This document shows, piece after piece, positions 6,786-15,741 of a stretch of 39,105 nucleotides of DNA. The notes beneath the pieces were generated by a model, which saw nothing but the letters and a program-made list of their open reading frames with translations, did no database searches and was not told the origin of the DNA. The translations under genes and the position numbers were made by a program. Numbering within the stretch: the stretch's first letter is position 1; the number at the start of each line of letters is the position of its first letter. The stretch comes from Candidatus Magasanikiibacteriota bacterium. Its GTDB lineage: Bacteria > Patescibacteriota > Patescibacteriia > Magasanikbacterales > GWA2-37-8. The stretch lies in contig JAGOQR010000001.1 in the NCBI GenBank assembly GCA_017991415.1, forward strand, positions 173,385 through 212,489, given 5' to 3'.

Positions 6786-8168
6786 CTATCTGCCATACTT
6801 CTCTTTTAGATATCCCTTTAGTTGCTCCATCGGAATTCTCTCTTGCACCATAGTATCCCTATCTCGAACCGTAACTTTTTTATCTTCTAAAGATTCAAAA
6901 TCAACCGTCACGCAATACGGTGTACCAATTTCATCTTGACGGCGGTAGCGCTTACCGATACTCTGAGTTTCATCGTATTCCACACTAAAATCTTTACGCA
7001 ACATGGCTGCCAAATCTTTGGCCACACCAGAAAGCTCTTCTTTTTTTGATAATGGCAAAATAGCAACTTGGATAGGTGCTAAATGTTTTGGAAATTTCAT
7101 TACCACACGAGTTTCTGTTTCACCTTCTTCGGCAGTTGGGGCCGCTTCTTCGTGATATGACTCAAGCAGACAAACAAGCAACATGCGATCAATACCAAAA
7201 GTTGGTTCTATTACATGAGGGATAAACTTTTCGTTTGTTTCTGGATCAGTATAGTGTAAATCTTGGCCACTCACTGTTTCGTGTCTGGATAAATCAAAAT
7301 CTGTACGATATGCGATACCGTGCAATTCTTTTACGCCAAAAGGAAATTTATATTCAATATCAACGGTGCGCTTACTGTAGTGCGCACGTTCACCATCTGG
7401 AATTTCGTGCCACACCAAGTTATCCATATTTACCTGCATAACATCTTGCCACCAGCGCCTAATTTCTCCAAGCCACATTTCAAATACTTTTTCCCAATCT
7501 TTTGGATTGATAAAATATTCAAACTCACCAATTTCAAATTCACGAGTACGGAAAATAAAATTGCCTGGTGTAATTTCGTTACGGAAGTTTTTACCAATCT
7601 GGGCCATACCAAACGGCAAACGTCGACGAGTAACAGTAATAATATTTTTAAAATTAACAAACATACCACCAGCCGTCTCTGGGCGTAAATAAGCAGTGGT
7701 AGATGTATCTTCATTTACTCCTAAAAACGTTTTAAACATAAGATTAAACGCCTTTGGATCGGTAAGAGGGCCTTCACAATCTGGACATTTTATCTCAGAA
7801 ATAGTTTTTGGATTTTCTTTATCATACCCAGGCTCGGCACTGGCTGCTTCGAGCAGATGATCGCTGCGGAAACGGTGGTGACATTTTTTACATTCTACCA
7901 GTTCGTCACTAAAATTTTGCAAGTGACCAGATGCTTCCCAAACTCTTGGATTCATAATAATAGCCGTATCAAGCGGCACCATATCCGATCGTTCTTGGAC
8001 AAAGAACTTCCACCAAGCGCTTTTGATGTTTTGTTTTAGTAAATGGCCTAATGGACCATAGTCCCAGCTATTGGCCAAACCACCATAAATTTCACTGCCT
8101 GGAAACACAAAACCGCGCCGTTTGGCAAGAGAAATTATTTTATCCATTTTGTCATCATTACTTGTCAT
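6786..8168 (-). CDS. glyS: glycyl-tRNA synthetase (dimeric, eukaryote/archaeal-like class II type)
   Basis: A 460-residue class II aminoacyl-tRNA synthetase that charges tRNA-Gly. The opening RRGFVFPGSEIYGGLANSWDYGPLG is diagnostic for the alpha2 glycyl enzyme. Motif 2 appears in IGKNFRNEITPGNFIFRTREFE and motif 3 in EPTFGIDRMLLVCLLE. A zinc-ribbon-like CKKCHH...CPDC segment lies near residues 90-135, and the C-terminal anticodon-binding domain starts at about residue 365 (PIQVAILPL). A T-box leader lies between its promoter and start codon, so expression should rise when tRNA-Gly is uncharged. Confidence 0.97.
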   Translation of the reverse strand: MTSNDDKMDKIISLAKRRGFVFPGSEIYGGLANSWDYGPLGHLLKQNIKSAWWKFFVQERSDMVPLDTAIIMNPRVWEASGHLQNFSDELVECKKCHHRFRSDHLLEAASAEPGYDKENPKTISEIKCPDCEGPLTDPKAFNLMFKTFLGVNEDTSTTAYLRPETAGGMFVNFKNIITVTRRRLPFGMAQIGKNFRNEITPGNFIFRTREFEIGEFEYFINPKDWEKVFEMWLGEIRRWWQDVMQVNMDNLVWHEIPDGERAHYSKRTVDIEYKFPFGVKELHGIAYRTDFDLSRHETVSGQDLHYTDPETNEKFIPHVIEPTFGIDRMLLVCLLESYHEEAAPTAEEGETETRVVMKFPKHLAPIQVAILPLSKKEELSGVAKDLAAMLRKDFSVEYDETQSIGKRYRRQDEIGTPYCVTVDFESLEDKKVTVRDRDTMVQERIPMEQLKGYLKEKYGR

Positions 8169-8344
8169 ATTATCTAATTATAGCAAAAAATTAATAAACA
8201 AAAAAGGCCTTCTAAGGCCTTGGGGTCCCCTTTTACAGGGATGGTTCCACCCAAGTTTTTTTCGCTTAATTAGCGAAAAACACTCTTTTGAATTACAGAT
8301 TTACTCCAAAGGTGCCGACCTTCTTCATCGCAACTGTTATTCAC
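8169..8344 (-). promoter_or_regulatory. T-box riboswitch leader of glyS
   Basis: The minus-strand leader contains the T-box core TGGGTGGAACC (plus 8243-8253), close to the family consensus. Its UGGA would pair with the UCCA 3' end of uncharged tRNA-Gly. CTTGGG just before the bulge can pair with CCCAAG downstream (antiterminator). That CCCAAG overlaps the 5' arm of a terminator hairpin AAGGCC-TTAGAA-GGCCTT with following Ts (about 8199-8222), so the two folds exclude each other. A Stem I-like helix (GAAT/ATTC, ACAG/CTGT, AAGGT/ACCTT) spans about 8290-8342 and is unusually short. Glycine codons GGC (8314-8316, apical loop) and GGA (8305-8307, internal loop) are candidate specifiers. T-boxes on glycyl synthetase genes are well known in Firmicutes. 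Confidence 0.85.
8199..8222 (-). terminator. T-box-controlled terminator in glyS leader
   Basis: Hairpin AAGGCC / GGCCTT with a 6-nt loop and a following T-run, placed between the T-box sequence and the glyS start. Its 5' arm overlaps the antiterminator arm. Confidence 0.75.
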
Positions 8345-8349
8345 CAATA

Positions 8350-8378
8350 ACTATACTTAAATAGTTAGCACATGTCAA
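8350..8378 (-). promoter_or_regulatory. sigma70-type promoter of glyS
   Basis: TTGACA (plus 8373-8378) and TATAGT (plus 8350-8355) are separated by exactly 17 nt. The predicted start near 8344 is at the beginning of the T-box leader. Confidence 0.85.
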
Positions 8379-8381
8379 TTG

Positions 8382-8675
8382 TTAGCGACGAAATGATTGG
8401 GGCCTTTCTCCTGATTTAAATGGGAAACGAGGGTCAGAAAGTTCTGATTTTTTACGCTCAACACTAATGTCTTCTCCAGAGTCCACCTGAACATCAAGAT
8501 CGGTTGGTACTTCTTGCCTTGGAAACTGATGGGGTTCTTGATAATCAACAAACCCTTTCCGTGCGGGGTCTATTTTATCCAACTTAATCCCGGCAAGGAA
8601 TGCCAATTTAAGTAAACGACTGGTAAAGGTTCGTGATTTCTTCTTCCCATGTATATCCAAACTAGGCTGCGACAT
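8382..8675 (-). CDS. hypothetical protein, 97 residues
   Basis: I do not recognise a family. The protein is hydrophilic and has no membrane segment. The N-terminus is basic (HGKKKSRTFTSRLLKLAFLAGIKL), and the rest is proline- and charge-rich and probably disordered (RQEVPTDLDVQVDSGED, KKSELSDPRFPFKSGERP). It begins 8 nt after the frr stop and ends just before the glyS promoter, so it is probably the last gene of the holB-lipoprotein-frr transcript. The tight spacing supports a real gene, but homologues would be needed to be sure. Confidence 0.55.
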   Translation of the reverse strand: MSQPSLDIHGKKKSRTFTSRLLKLAFLAGIKLDKIDPARKGFVDYQEPHQFPRQEVPTDLDVQVDSGEDISVERKKSELSDPRFPFKSGERPQSFRR

Positions 8676-8683
8676 ATAAATAT

Positions 8684-9232
8684 TTAAATGGTATTTATCT
8701 CTCCTTCTTTCTTTTCAGCAATTCCCTTTATTACATCATTGTATTCTTTTACTGTTTTATCTAGGTCTTCTTCTAGCTTATACTTTTCATCTTCGGTAAC
8801 CTCGTTGTCCGCTTCTGCTTGTTTAACCATTTCTTTTATATCTTCACGTACTTTTCTAAGGGCAATGCGAGCAGCCTCTTCTTTTTGATGCAACACCTTT
8901 ATAAGCTCTTGGCGTCTTTCACTGGTAAGCTCTGGCAAAAATATACGCACCTGACTACCTGTATTTACAGGATTCAGCCCCAAACCACAATCACGCACAC
9001 CTTTTTCTACAGCTTGCAGAATACTTTTGTCCCATGGTTCGATATTTACTGTTTTGGCATCTGGAATACTAATGGAAGCAAGTGATTTGAGCGTTTGGTA
9101 CGTGCCATAAGCTTCAACCATAATATCTTCCACAATAGCAGAACTAGCTCGACCAGTGCGAAGCCCAGAGATATCTTCTTTAAAAAAAGTTACTGCTCCT
9201 TCAAAATCTGCTTTAAAATCATTAATATTCAT
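8684..9232 (-). CDS. frr: ribosome recycling factor
   Basis: A 182-residue all-standard RRF, which splits the post-termination ribosome together with EF-G. Typical signatures are LRTGRASSAIVEDIMVEAYG near residues 24-43, SISIPDAKTVNIEPWDKS, VRIFLPELTSERRQELIKV, and a long C-terminal helix rich in K/E (REDIKEMVKQAEADNEVTEDE). Length is normal. It lies downstream of an Asp-box lipoprotein gene instead of the more usual pyrH; pyrH is found about 12 kb away. Confidence 0.97.
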   Translation of the reverse strand: MNINDFKADFEGAVTFFKEDISGLRTGRASSAIVEDIMVEAYGTYQTLKSLASISIPDAKTVNIEPWDKSILQAVEKGVRDCGLGLNPVNTGSQVRIFLPELTSERRQELIKVLHQKEEAARIALRKVREDIKEMVKQAEADNEVTEDEKYKLEEDLDKTVKEYNDVIKGIAEKKEGEINTI

Positions 9233-9261
9233 ACATGTTTAATGGTGAATTAAATTATTAT

Positions 9262-10341
9262 TTAGAGCGTGGTGAATCCTAAAAATATATTCTTACCATT
9301 TTCTTTGTTTATCAGCAAGTCTACGGGAATAGTATTAGTTGGTAATTTTTTAGTTACCCAATTTACACCGCCATCTACTGTTTTGTATAAAGTCGATCGT
9401 ACGTTTTGGTTTTGGTCGCCCAAAATAGTACCTGTATAATACATTTCAGATAAATTTTTTGGATTTACTGCAAAGGCGTAAATATTAACACTACCTGGAG
9501 GTGTAAGCAATTTTATTTCCGACCAACTATTACCACCGTCATCGGAACGTAAAATACCATATTTGGAAATCCAGAATAAATTATTTTGTTGAACTGGGTT
9601 GAGCACCAAACGATAAAAACTAAGGCTGCCACTAAAATTTTCAAAACCACTATTGGCCGTTGCCCATGTTTCTCCCCCGTCATCAGAACGGTATAGGCCT
9701 TGACCATATGAAGCAAGGTAAAGACGGTTGGCATTAAACGGATCTACCACCAAATGACGCAATTCAAAATTGAAGCTTTTTATCGCTCGCCAACTCTGAC
9801 CAGCATCTTTACTCTTTAAGATATCTCCGCCAATTTCTGCAGCATAGATAATCTTGGAATCTTTAGGGTCACTGGCCAGTGCGGCAATTCGTTGCGCAGG
9901 CCTACCTTCATTAAATACAGGTTTCCAATTTCTTTGACAATCGGTAGTTTTATAAATAGTCGGCCCATCACTCGCATAGATTGTACATTTATCATTTGGA
10001 TCAACAGTTAATGCATAAATATATTTATTTACAAATGTTGGAGAGCTGTTCCAAGTCTCGGCATTATCATAACTATAATACAAACCCTGACCACGAGTGC
10101 CCATATAAAGCGCCTTTGAATCACTAGGATCTGTAAATATTTTATATACTTTTGCACCAGACAAATTTTTTAAACCTTGGGCAGTGAGCAAAACATTTTT
10201 TTGCTGCCATGTTTCTGCGCTATCTTGCGAAACAAAAATACCCATTGGACCTTGAGCGCTACCTGTAAATTGTATGCACCCAGCACCAGTTAGGACCACA
10301 CCTGCGAGTAGCACCAAGAAAATATAAACTTTTTTAGACAT
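9262..10341 (-). CDS. lipoprotein with Asp-box (sortilin/BNR-like) beta-propeller
   Basis: A 359-residue exported lipoprotein. Residues 1-21 are a lipoprotein signal and the lipobox LTGAGC puts the modified cysteine at position 22. The body contains repeated Asp-box motifs (QDSAETW, YDNAETW, KDAGQSW, DDGGETW, DDGGNSW, VDGGVNW), each preceding a propeller blade, as in Ycf48/sortilin-type or BNR-repeat proteins. It is expected on the outer face of the cytoplasmic membrane, where lgt (31403-32200) would attach its lipid. Ligand unknown. It lies between holB and frr in one apparent operon. Confidence 0.85.
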   Translation of the reverse strand: MSKKVYIFLVLLAGVVLTGAGCIQFTGSAQGPMGIFVSQDSAETWQQKNVLLTAQGLKNLSGAKVYKIFTDPSDSKALYMGTRGQGLYYSYDNAETWNSSPTFVNKYIYALTVDPNDKCTIYASDGPTIYKTTDCQRNWKPVFNEGRPAQRIAALASDPKDSKIIYAAEIGGDILKSKDAGQSWRAIKSFNFELRHLVVDPFNANRLYLASYGQGLYRSDDGGETWATANSGFENFSGSLSFYRLVLNPVQQNNLFWISKYGILRSDDGGNSWSEIKLLTPPGSVNIYAFAVNPKNLSEMYYTGTILGDQNQNVRSTLYKTVDGGVNWVTKKLPTNTIPVDLLINKENGKNIFLGFTTL

Positions 10342-10358
10342 ACGCGTGTTTGAGTTAA

Positions 10359-11318
10359 TTATGGTAATGATAATAATATTTGCTCTATCACGAGCTTAGG
10401 GTTAATATTTTGCCCAAGTAAGGCTTGTGATTTTTTAAAAACACTCATCAAACTAATAATTACTGGCATCGGCAGATTATGTTTGGCCAAAATTTTATTT
10501 TCTTTATTTTGTAACTTATCTAAAATCACCCTACGCCAAACTACCTGCCATGTTTCCAAAATATTTTGCAATTTTTCACCAGTACGAACACTGTCGCCCT
10601 TACCAGCATCTGTTGCGCTCGAATCTTTTAGTAAATCTTCCACTGCTATTAATTTTTTATACAATGGTTCATTAACTATGTTTTCCCAACGTGTAAGCTC
10701 GCTATAATAACCGGTTCGCAATTCTTCTTGAGCAGACAGTTCTATAGCCCTCCCCGGTCTGCCCCAGGCCATAACCGAGACTTCTTGTGCAATTTTTGTA
10801 TCATACCCTGCTTCTACCAAACCGTGCTCAATTTCTGTATCACTCGCCAAGCCAAAGTACACGACCTGGCAACGAGAACGAATCGTTTGAAGCAATTTAC
10901 TCTCATCACTAGTAAGTAAAAAAAACACTCTACGATCTGTTGGTTCTTCTAAAATTTTGAGCAATGCATTACCAGATTCTTCATTTAATAATTCTGCTTC
11001 ATCAATTATAACTGCTTGATAATTTCCAAACCAGGAACGGCTCCCTAATCGTTCTTTTATGGTACGTGCCTGAGCAATGGAAATTTCTTTTTTTAATTTT
11101 TCTGTTTTTTCATCAATTTGACGAGATAGATAATAAAAATCTGGATGCGTATCTAGTTTTGCCTCATCAATTTTTAATAATCGTGCCGACAAATACCTGG
11201 CGACGGTTCTTTTGCCCACCGTCTCTCTACCCACAAAACAATACGACTGAGACAAAGAATCATTTGCAATCAATGTGTTGAAAAAAGATAAAATTTTCTG
11301 ATGGCCGATAATAGACAT
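10359..11318 (-). CDS. holB: DNA polymerase III delta prime-type clamp loader subunit
   Basis: A 319-residue AAA+ clamp-loader protein. The N-terminal part reads IGHQKILSFFNTLIANDSLSQSYCFVG, followed by a P-loop-like GRETVGKRT (residues about 29-37). Walker B-like AVIIDEAELLNEESGNALLKILEEP, sensor 1 FFLLTSD and the SRC motif TIRSRCQVV are all present. No zinc-binding cysteine cluster is seen. The protein helps load the sliding clamp on DNA. It starts a transcript that continues into the lipoprotein and frr genes. Confidence 0.9.
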   Translation of the reverse strand: MSIIGHQKILSFFNTLIANDSLSQSYCFVGRETVGKRTVARYLSARLLKIDEAKLDTHPDFYYLSRQIDEKTEKLKKEISIAQARTIKERLGSRSWFGNYQAVIIDEAELLNEESGNALLKILEEPTDRRVFFLLTSDESKLLQTIRSRCQVVYFGLASDTEIEHGLVEAGYDTKIAQEVSVMAWGRPGRAIELSAQEELRTGYYSELTRWENIVNEPLYKKLIAVEDLLKDSSATDAGKGDSVRTGEKLQNILETWQVVWRRVILDKLQNKENKILAKHNLPMPVIISLMSVFKKSQALLGQNINPKLVIEQILLSLP

Positions 11319-11348
11319 AAAAATAGTAATCCCACGATCTTACCTTTC

Positions 11349-11357
11349 AGTATAGCA
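11349..11357 (-). promoter_or_regulatory. extended -10 promoter of holB
   Basis: On the minus strand TGCTATACT fits an extended -10 element (TGn-TATACT). It lies in the 62-nt gap between mreB and holB and gives a start about 25 nt before holB. The -35 is weak. Confidence 0.5.
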
Positions 11358-11380
11358 CAATTTACTCGGCCTTAATATCA

Positions 11381-12388
11381 TTATTTTGTTGCCAAGATAC
11401 TGCGCTTATAATTTTCCAGGTTATCCAAAGCTATGCCCGTACCTTTGGCCACACAGAGCAGAGGTTCTTCGGCTACATATGTTGCCACTCCCGTTGCTTG
11501 GGCAACAAGCTCATCTAAATTCCTAAGAAGTGCTGAGCCGCCCGACAAAATTATTCCTTTATCAATAACATCAGCCGAAAGTTCTGGTGGTGTTTTGTGC
11601 AAAACTTCCTTAATCGCTTCTACTAAATTTCCCAATTCATGCTGCAAGGCTTCGGTTGTATCATCCGAATTAACCGTAATAGTTTTTGGTAACCCAGTAA
11701 TCATATCTCGCCCTTTTACTTCCATAGTAAGTGGCTTATCCATATATAACGCCGAACCTACTTTTATTTTTATCTCTTCCGCAGATCGCTCTCCGACTGC
11801 TAAATTATATTTATGACGAACATATTCCATAATCGCATGGTCAAACTTATTACCACCAACCCGTGCCGATCCCCATGACACAATACCCCCTAAAGAAATC
11901 ACTGCAATTTCGGCTGTGCCGCCTCCGATATCTATAATCATATGACCAGATGCTGCGCCAATTGGAATATCAGCGCCAATCGCAGCCACCACAGGCTCTT
12001 TAATAATATAGGCAGCTCGAGCACCCGCAGCAATGGTCGCATCAATAACAGCTCTCCGTTCGGTAGAGGTAATTCCAGCAGGCACTGCCACCATAACTTC
12101 TGGACGAAATAATCGCACACCACCCAATGCTTTATTAATAAAATAACGAAGCATAGCCTCTGTTGTATGATAATTGGCAATCACACCATCTTTGAGAGGG
12201 CGTTGCGCAATAATCGCATCGGGGGCGCGACCAATCATATCTTTTGCTTCCAAACCAACTGCAAGCACCTTACCATCTGCCTTAGAAATTGCCACAACAC
12301 TTGGTTCATTAATCACAATCCCTTTTTTAGGGACATATACAAGTACATTAGCAGTACCAAGATCAATACCAATTTTTTTGATAAACAT
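11381..12388 (-). CDS. mreB: rod shape-determining protein MreB
   Basis: A 335-residue bacterial actin. The phosphate-1 loop GIDLGTANVLVYV is at residues 7-19, phosphate-2 at IDIGGGTAEIAVISLGG, the adenosine motif at GIILSGGSALLRNLDEL, and the conserved EPVVAAIGA segment is present. It polymerises under the membrane and guides cell-wall synthesis, which implies a rod-shaped, walled cell. It follows the DUF4012 gene by 3 nt and closes the envelope operon that begins at 16344. Confidence 0.97.
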   Translation of the reverse strand: MFIKKIGIDLGTANVLVYVPKKGIVINEPSVVAISKADGKVLAVGLEAKDMIGRAPDAIIAQRPLKDGVIANYHTTEAMLRYFINKALGGVRLFRPEVMVAVPAGITSTERRAVIDATIAAGARAAYIIKEPVVAAIGADIPIGAASGHMIIDIGGGTAEIAVISLGGIVSWGSARVGGNKFDHAIMEYVRHKYNLAVGERSAEEIKIKVGSALYMDKPLTMEVKGRDMITGLPKTITVNSDDTTEALQHELGNLVEAIKEVLHKTPPELSADVIDKGIILSGGSALLRNLDELVAQATGVATYVAEEPLLCVAKGTGIALDNLENYKRSILATK

Positions 12389-12391
12389 AGA

Positions 12392-13828
12392 TTAATTTGC
12401 AAACTGTAAATAAAAATCTCGATCAACCGTTAAATCTGTCCGATACGTATATTTTTGATCTCCAATATTTTTTTGCTCTTCGCTTGGAATAGCTGAAGAG
12501 ATATTTTTAGCAAAATTAAAATCCAAAGTCAACGCATGATTACGTGTTCCAAGTTGTTTTTGTATCAGCAAACTATAAGCATTATTTTTTATACTTGCTA
12601 CAACGCTTGGCGCAAGATAAAACTGCCATGCAAGCTCACCAGCTTTACCTGGCTCAATAGAAATAAAAGTACCAAACCATTGTCGCCCATTTTCTATACC
12701 CTGATCAACTATACCAACTTCTGGCGAGCGTTCAACTTTCATACTGCCAGAAACAGAAATAAACCGACTACCGAGGGGCAGATAAACTCGGGCATATGTT
12801 CGGTACCGTGAAGTAAATTTAGTAAAACTACCTGTATTAACATACTTCATTTTTACTGTACCCACATAACCACCAGTACTACTTGGAACAAATGAATATG
12901 ACAATTCCCTATTCATCACCTTATCCGTTTTTAGAGAAGCAAGATTGGCATCTGCCCACAAAACAAAATCACTCTGCGCATCTTTCATAATGCCGCCCCA
13001 ACCTCTCGCTAATAAAATTTTCTGCACCTCGGGATCCGAAGAGTACGCTAAAATATGTTTTTCTGAAAACATTCTCTGGCTTAAAGCCAAATATTTTGAC
13101 CAATGTTTAAATATATCACCCTTGAGACGCGCCAAAAAAGCATGGCTCAAATCGGCAAGTATCTTTTTGCGTTCATCAAAACTTTGCCCATTTTCCGCAA
13201 AACCAAATTCTACTTCATATTCCAATTTTTGCGTAAAATTATCAGCATTAAATTCTTCACCATTTACGGTAATTGGACCGCTGATTCGCAAAATTTCTTC
13301 AAGAAGCGTCGGTGTAATACCAATCACACCAGTGATTTCTTGTGCAGCCACGCCTTTTTCTTTTCTAAAAAGATCCAGGGACTGTAATGAAGAAACTGCA
13401 AAATCGGGAGACCAGTTACTATCTCTAAAGCCCCATCTTTTTACTGGTAAATATTTTTGGAGCGGTTCGGGAGGTATCGAAGGAAAATCTTGAGGCGCTA
13501 GATTATCCAAAATTTCTGTTCCTTCTACTTTTAAAATTTGCGGCACACCTTTATAAAACCGCACCACACTATATGCACCAATAAAACCACCGCCCGGACG
13601 AATTTCTGTATTATTTAAAAACAACACCAGATATGTTTGCGGTTTTTCAAAACCAAGAATTTTTGGAATAACACTACTTTCTTCAGCATTAGAAACAAGA
13701 TTTTCAGCAACTGTTTGCACAACGGCAGATTTTAACCCGCCTTTTGCATGCGCCCATCGCCAGACCAAAAAAACACCTGTCCCAAGTACAGCAGCTATCA
13801 CCAGTAATACTATAAATAATTTACGCAT
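12392..13828 (-). CDS. DUF4012 domain membrane-anchored protein
   Basis: A 478-residue protein with one N-terminal transmembrane helix (LFIVLLVIAAVLGTGVFLVW, residues about 3-22) and a large extracytoplasmic part. The segment YLVLFLNNTEIRPGGGFIGAYSVVRF near residues 66-90 is the signature of DUF4012, a family abundant in CPR and Gram-positive bacteria, often near polysaccharide and glycosyltransferase genes. Function is unestablished; a role in assembling or attaching envelope polymers is commonly suspected. It lies between a processive glycosyltransferase and mreB, consistent with cell-surface work. Confidence 0.87.
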   Translation of the reverse strand: MRKLFIVLLVIAAVLGTGVFLVWRWAHAKGGLKSAVVQTVAENLVSNAEESSVIPKILGFEKPQTYLVLFLNNTEIRPGGGFIGAYSVVRFYKGVPQILKVEGTEILDNLAPQDFPSIPPEPLQKYLPVKRWGFRDSNWSPDFAVSSLQSLDLFRKEKGVAAQEITGVIGITPTLLEEILRISGPITVNGEEFNADNFTQKLEYEVEFGFAENGQSFDERKKILADLSHAFLARLKGDIFKHWSKYLALSQRMFSEKHILAYSSDPEVQKILLARGWGGIMKDAQSDFVLWADANLASLKTDKVMNRELSYSFVPSSTGGYVGTVKMKYVNTGSFTKFTSRYRTYARVYLPLGSRFISVSGSMKVERSPEVGIVDQGIENGRQWFGTFISIEPGKAGELAWQFYLAPSVVASIKNNAYSLLIQKQLGTRNHALTLDFNFAKNISSAIPSEEQKNIGDQKYTYRTDLTVDRDFYLQFAN

Positions 13829-13853
13829 AATTAAAGTAAATTACAAACGAGAA

Positions 13854-15341
13854 TTATTTACCTCTTTTCTTTACCGAAACATTAAACCCGAGATATTTAC
13901 CAAACATTAAATGAGTTACGGCGTCAAGGCAAGGCAACGAGGAAAAGAAAATTAATGATATGGGCAACAAACACCACTGCAATAACATAAATAAATATCG
14001 ATGTCTTGGTTGATCACCTGGGCGACTTGGCAAAATAAGCATGCTCATCACCGCCGACACGAGCAAACCAAGCATGGCCATAGTCATTAGAATCTCTAGG
14101 ATGTTTGGTGCGTTAAAAAACAACGCACTTTGCCGCACTTCAGTGCCAGCTACCCATAATGGGAGGCGGCCAATAAGCGTAATCAAAATTGCCACAACTG
14201 CCCAGCTCCATTTTCCTTCCCATTCATGAAAAAGAACTGACGCTTTTTTTATCCAAGAAATTTTTTTATTTAAATGAAACTGCCATAATAAATATGGAAT
14301 ATGTTCTGTACCCCATGCCCAACGGCGTTGTTGAAAATATAAATTTTTTAAACTTTGCCACAAACTATCGTCTCGCACGGTATCCATAGATACGGGAATA
14401 TACATTGGGGTAACTTCATAGTCTCCATTATACCTCAACCAGCACTGATAGAAAATCCTTGAATCTTCGCTCACAATATCTTTACTGTGCCCCCCACAGT
14501 CCATTATCGCCTTAAAGCTCATGCTGTGAGAAGAAAAAGTTACCAACCTATCAAGCCGAGCCAAACTAAATAACATCCAAAAGCTGGTTCCAAAGGCCAT
14601 AATACGAATTATGGCTGGTGACTGCCACAAATTATTATTATACAAGGTAAGCGGCTGAAACGAACTGTGATCTGGACGAGGATGTTTGTTATAGAGATAT
14701 GCGAGGTGGGCAAAATATTCAGGATGCACAATAGTATCAATATCAAAAACAGAAGTTATAATATCAATATAGTTCCATTTTCTCGCATCTGCGTATTTCT
14801 TAAATTCCCATTCGGCAAAATGTATATTAGAACCTTTACCTGGAATTTCATCGGGTAAGTCTATGGGGTGCGTAGAAAAAATTAAATCTGCAAATTTGCC
14901 CTTATACTTTTCGGTGATACATTTTTGTATATACTGCCAATGCTCCATTTTTCTTGCTTCTCCCGCTATCACTAAATATGTTTTACTGGCTGGGTAACTC
15001 GAGTTTAAAAAACTCTGAATAGTCGGCTCTACCACTTCCCAACCCTCGTTATATACTGGTAAAAAAACAACATTTTTTCTACCTTCCCAATTAGGAAATT
15101 CGTTTCGCAACCGATCAAACCAGTTCACTCGTATAGCCTTTCGGAAACGACGCCAGGATAAAAATAGATAAAAAGAAAAATATACTACGCGTAACACCCA
15201 GTAAACATCAAAAACTAAAATAAAATAGATCATCCAGAGCGGTTTTAAAAATGATAAAACCAAGCTCACTATGAGTGTGAGCCAAATACTAAGCCCAGGC
15301 AATACTTCGTAGAAACGATAGCGATAATAGTTTGACAACAT
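13854..15341 (-). CDS. membrane-embedded family 2 glycosyltransferase
   Basis: 495 residues from the ATG at 15341; the longer open frame to 15455 would overlap tsaB heavily and I reject it. Two N-terminal membrane helices precede a cytoplasmic GT2 domain: NVVFLPVYNEGWEVVEPTIQ, a DID metal-binding motif (SVFDIDTIV), an SEDSRIFYQCW acceptor motif and FQQRRWAWG as the QxxRW motif. Four or so membrane helices follow. This is the layout of processive synthases such as cellulose or hyaluronan synthase, so it may polymerise and export a surface glycan. Substrate unknown. It neighbours DUF4012 and mreB. Confidence 0.88.
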   Translation of the reverse strand: MLSNYYRYRFYEVLPGLSIWLTLIVSLVLSFLKPLWMIYFILVFDVYWVLRVVYFSFYLFLSWRRFRKAIRVNWFDRLRNEFPNWEGRKNVVFLPVYNEGWEVVEPTIQSFLNSSYPASKTYLVIAGEARKMEHWQYIQKCITEKYKGKFADLIFSTHPIDLPDEIPGKGSNIHFAEWEFKKYADARKWNYIDIITSVFDIDTIVHPEYFAHLAYLYNKHPRPDHSSFQPLTLYNNNLWQSPAIIRIMAFGTSFWMLFSLARLDRLVTFSSHSMSFKAIMDCGGHSKDIVSEDSRIFYQCWLRYNGDYEVTPMYIPVSMDTVRDDSLWQSLKNLYFQQRRWAWGTEHIPYLLWQFHLNKKISWIKKASVLFHEWEGKWSWAVVAILITLIGRLPLWVAGTEVRQSALFFNAPNILEILMTMAMLGLLVSAVMSMLILPSRPGDQPRHRYLFMLLQWCLLPISLIFFSSLPCLDAVTHLMFGKYLGFNVSVKKRGK

Positions 15342-15363
15342 AACTTTTAGAAGAAACGCGGGA

Positions 15364-15735
15364 TTAACTCGTGCGGGCAGGACCACTGTACACAGGCATA
15401 ATATATGTGCCAACAGGAGCTGCTTTTGCCATCTCAAGAGCCAACTGTGTATCAAAATTTTTCTCCAAACTTATAATGGGTATTTTTAGGCTATAGGCCA
15501 AGGTATTAGCCATAGTAACTGCCAATCGCGTGCCCGTAAACTTGCCCGCACCAACAACAACTCCCAAAACGGTAATGGCAGATACAGATATTTTTAATTC
15601 TGATAAAAATATATCTAGAGAAACAAGCAAATCTTGATTATTTTTGACCTTAACCGTAGTTTGAGCAAACTTATTATCTAAAAAATAATAAAAGACAACC
15701 TGCTCATCTTCTGTGTTATCAATAAAGAGAATCAT
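15364..15735 (-). CDS. tsaB: TsaB-like t6A modification protein, short form
   Basis: 123 residues from the ATG at 15735 (a TTG two codons earlier is possible). It resembles the N-terminal actin-like lobe of TsaB: ILFIDNTEDEQ, then VLGVVVGAGKFTGTRLAVTMANTLAYSLKIP, the GPGSFTGxR-like motif of the family, here GAGKFTGTR. TsaB is the scaffold that activates TsaD in making N6-threonylcarbamoyladenosine on ANN-reading tRNAs. Usual length is about 220-230, so the second lobe is missing. tsaE, another t6A gene, is also in the window at 23993. The short form could be functional or degraded. Confidence 0.8.
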   Translation of the reverse strand: MILFIDNTEDEQVVFYYFLDNKFAQTTVKVKNNQDLLVSLDIFLSELKISVSAITVLGVVVGAGKFTGTRLAVTMANTLAYSLKIPIISLEKNFDTQLALEMAKAAPVGTYIMPVYSGPARTS

Positions 15736-15741
15736 AGACAA

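Noticed and set aside
15342-15455. N-terminal extension of the glycosyltransferase frame
   Set aside because: It overlaps the 3' end of tsaB by 92 nt and the product begins naturally at the ATG at 15341 before the first membrane helix.
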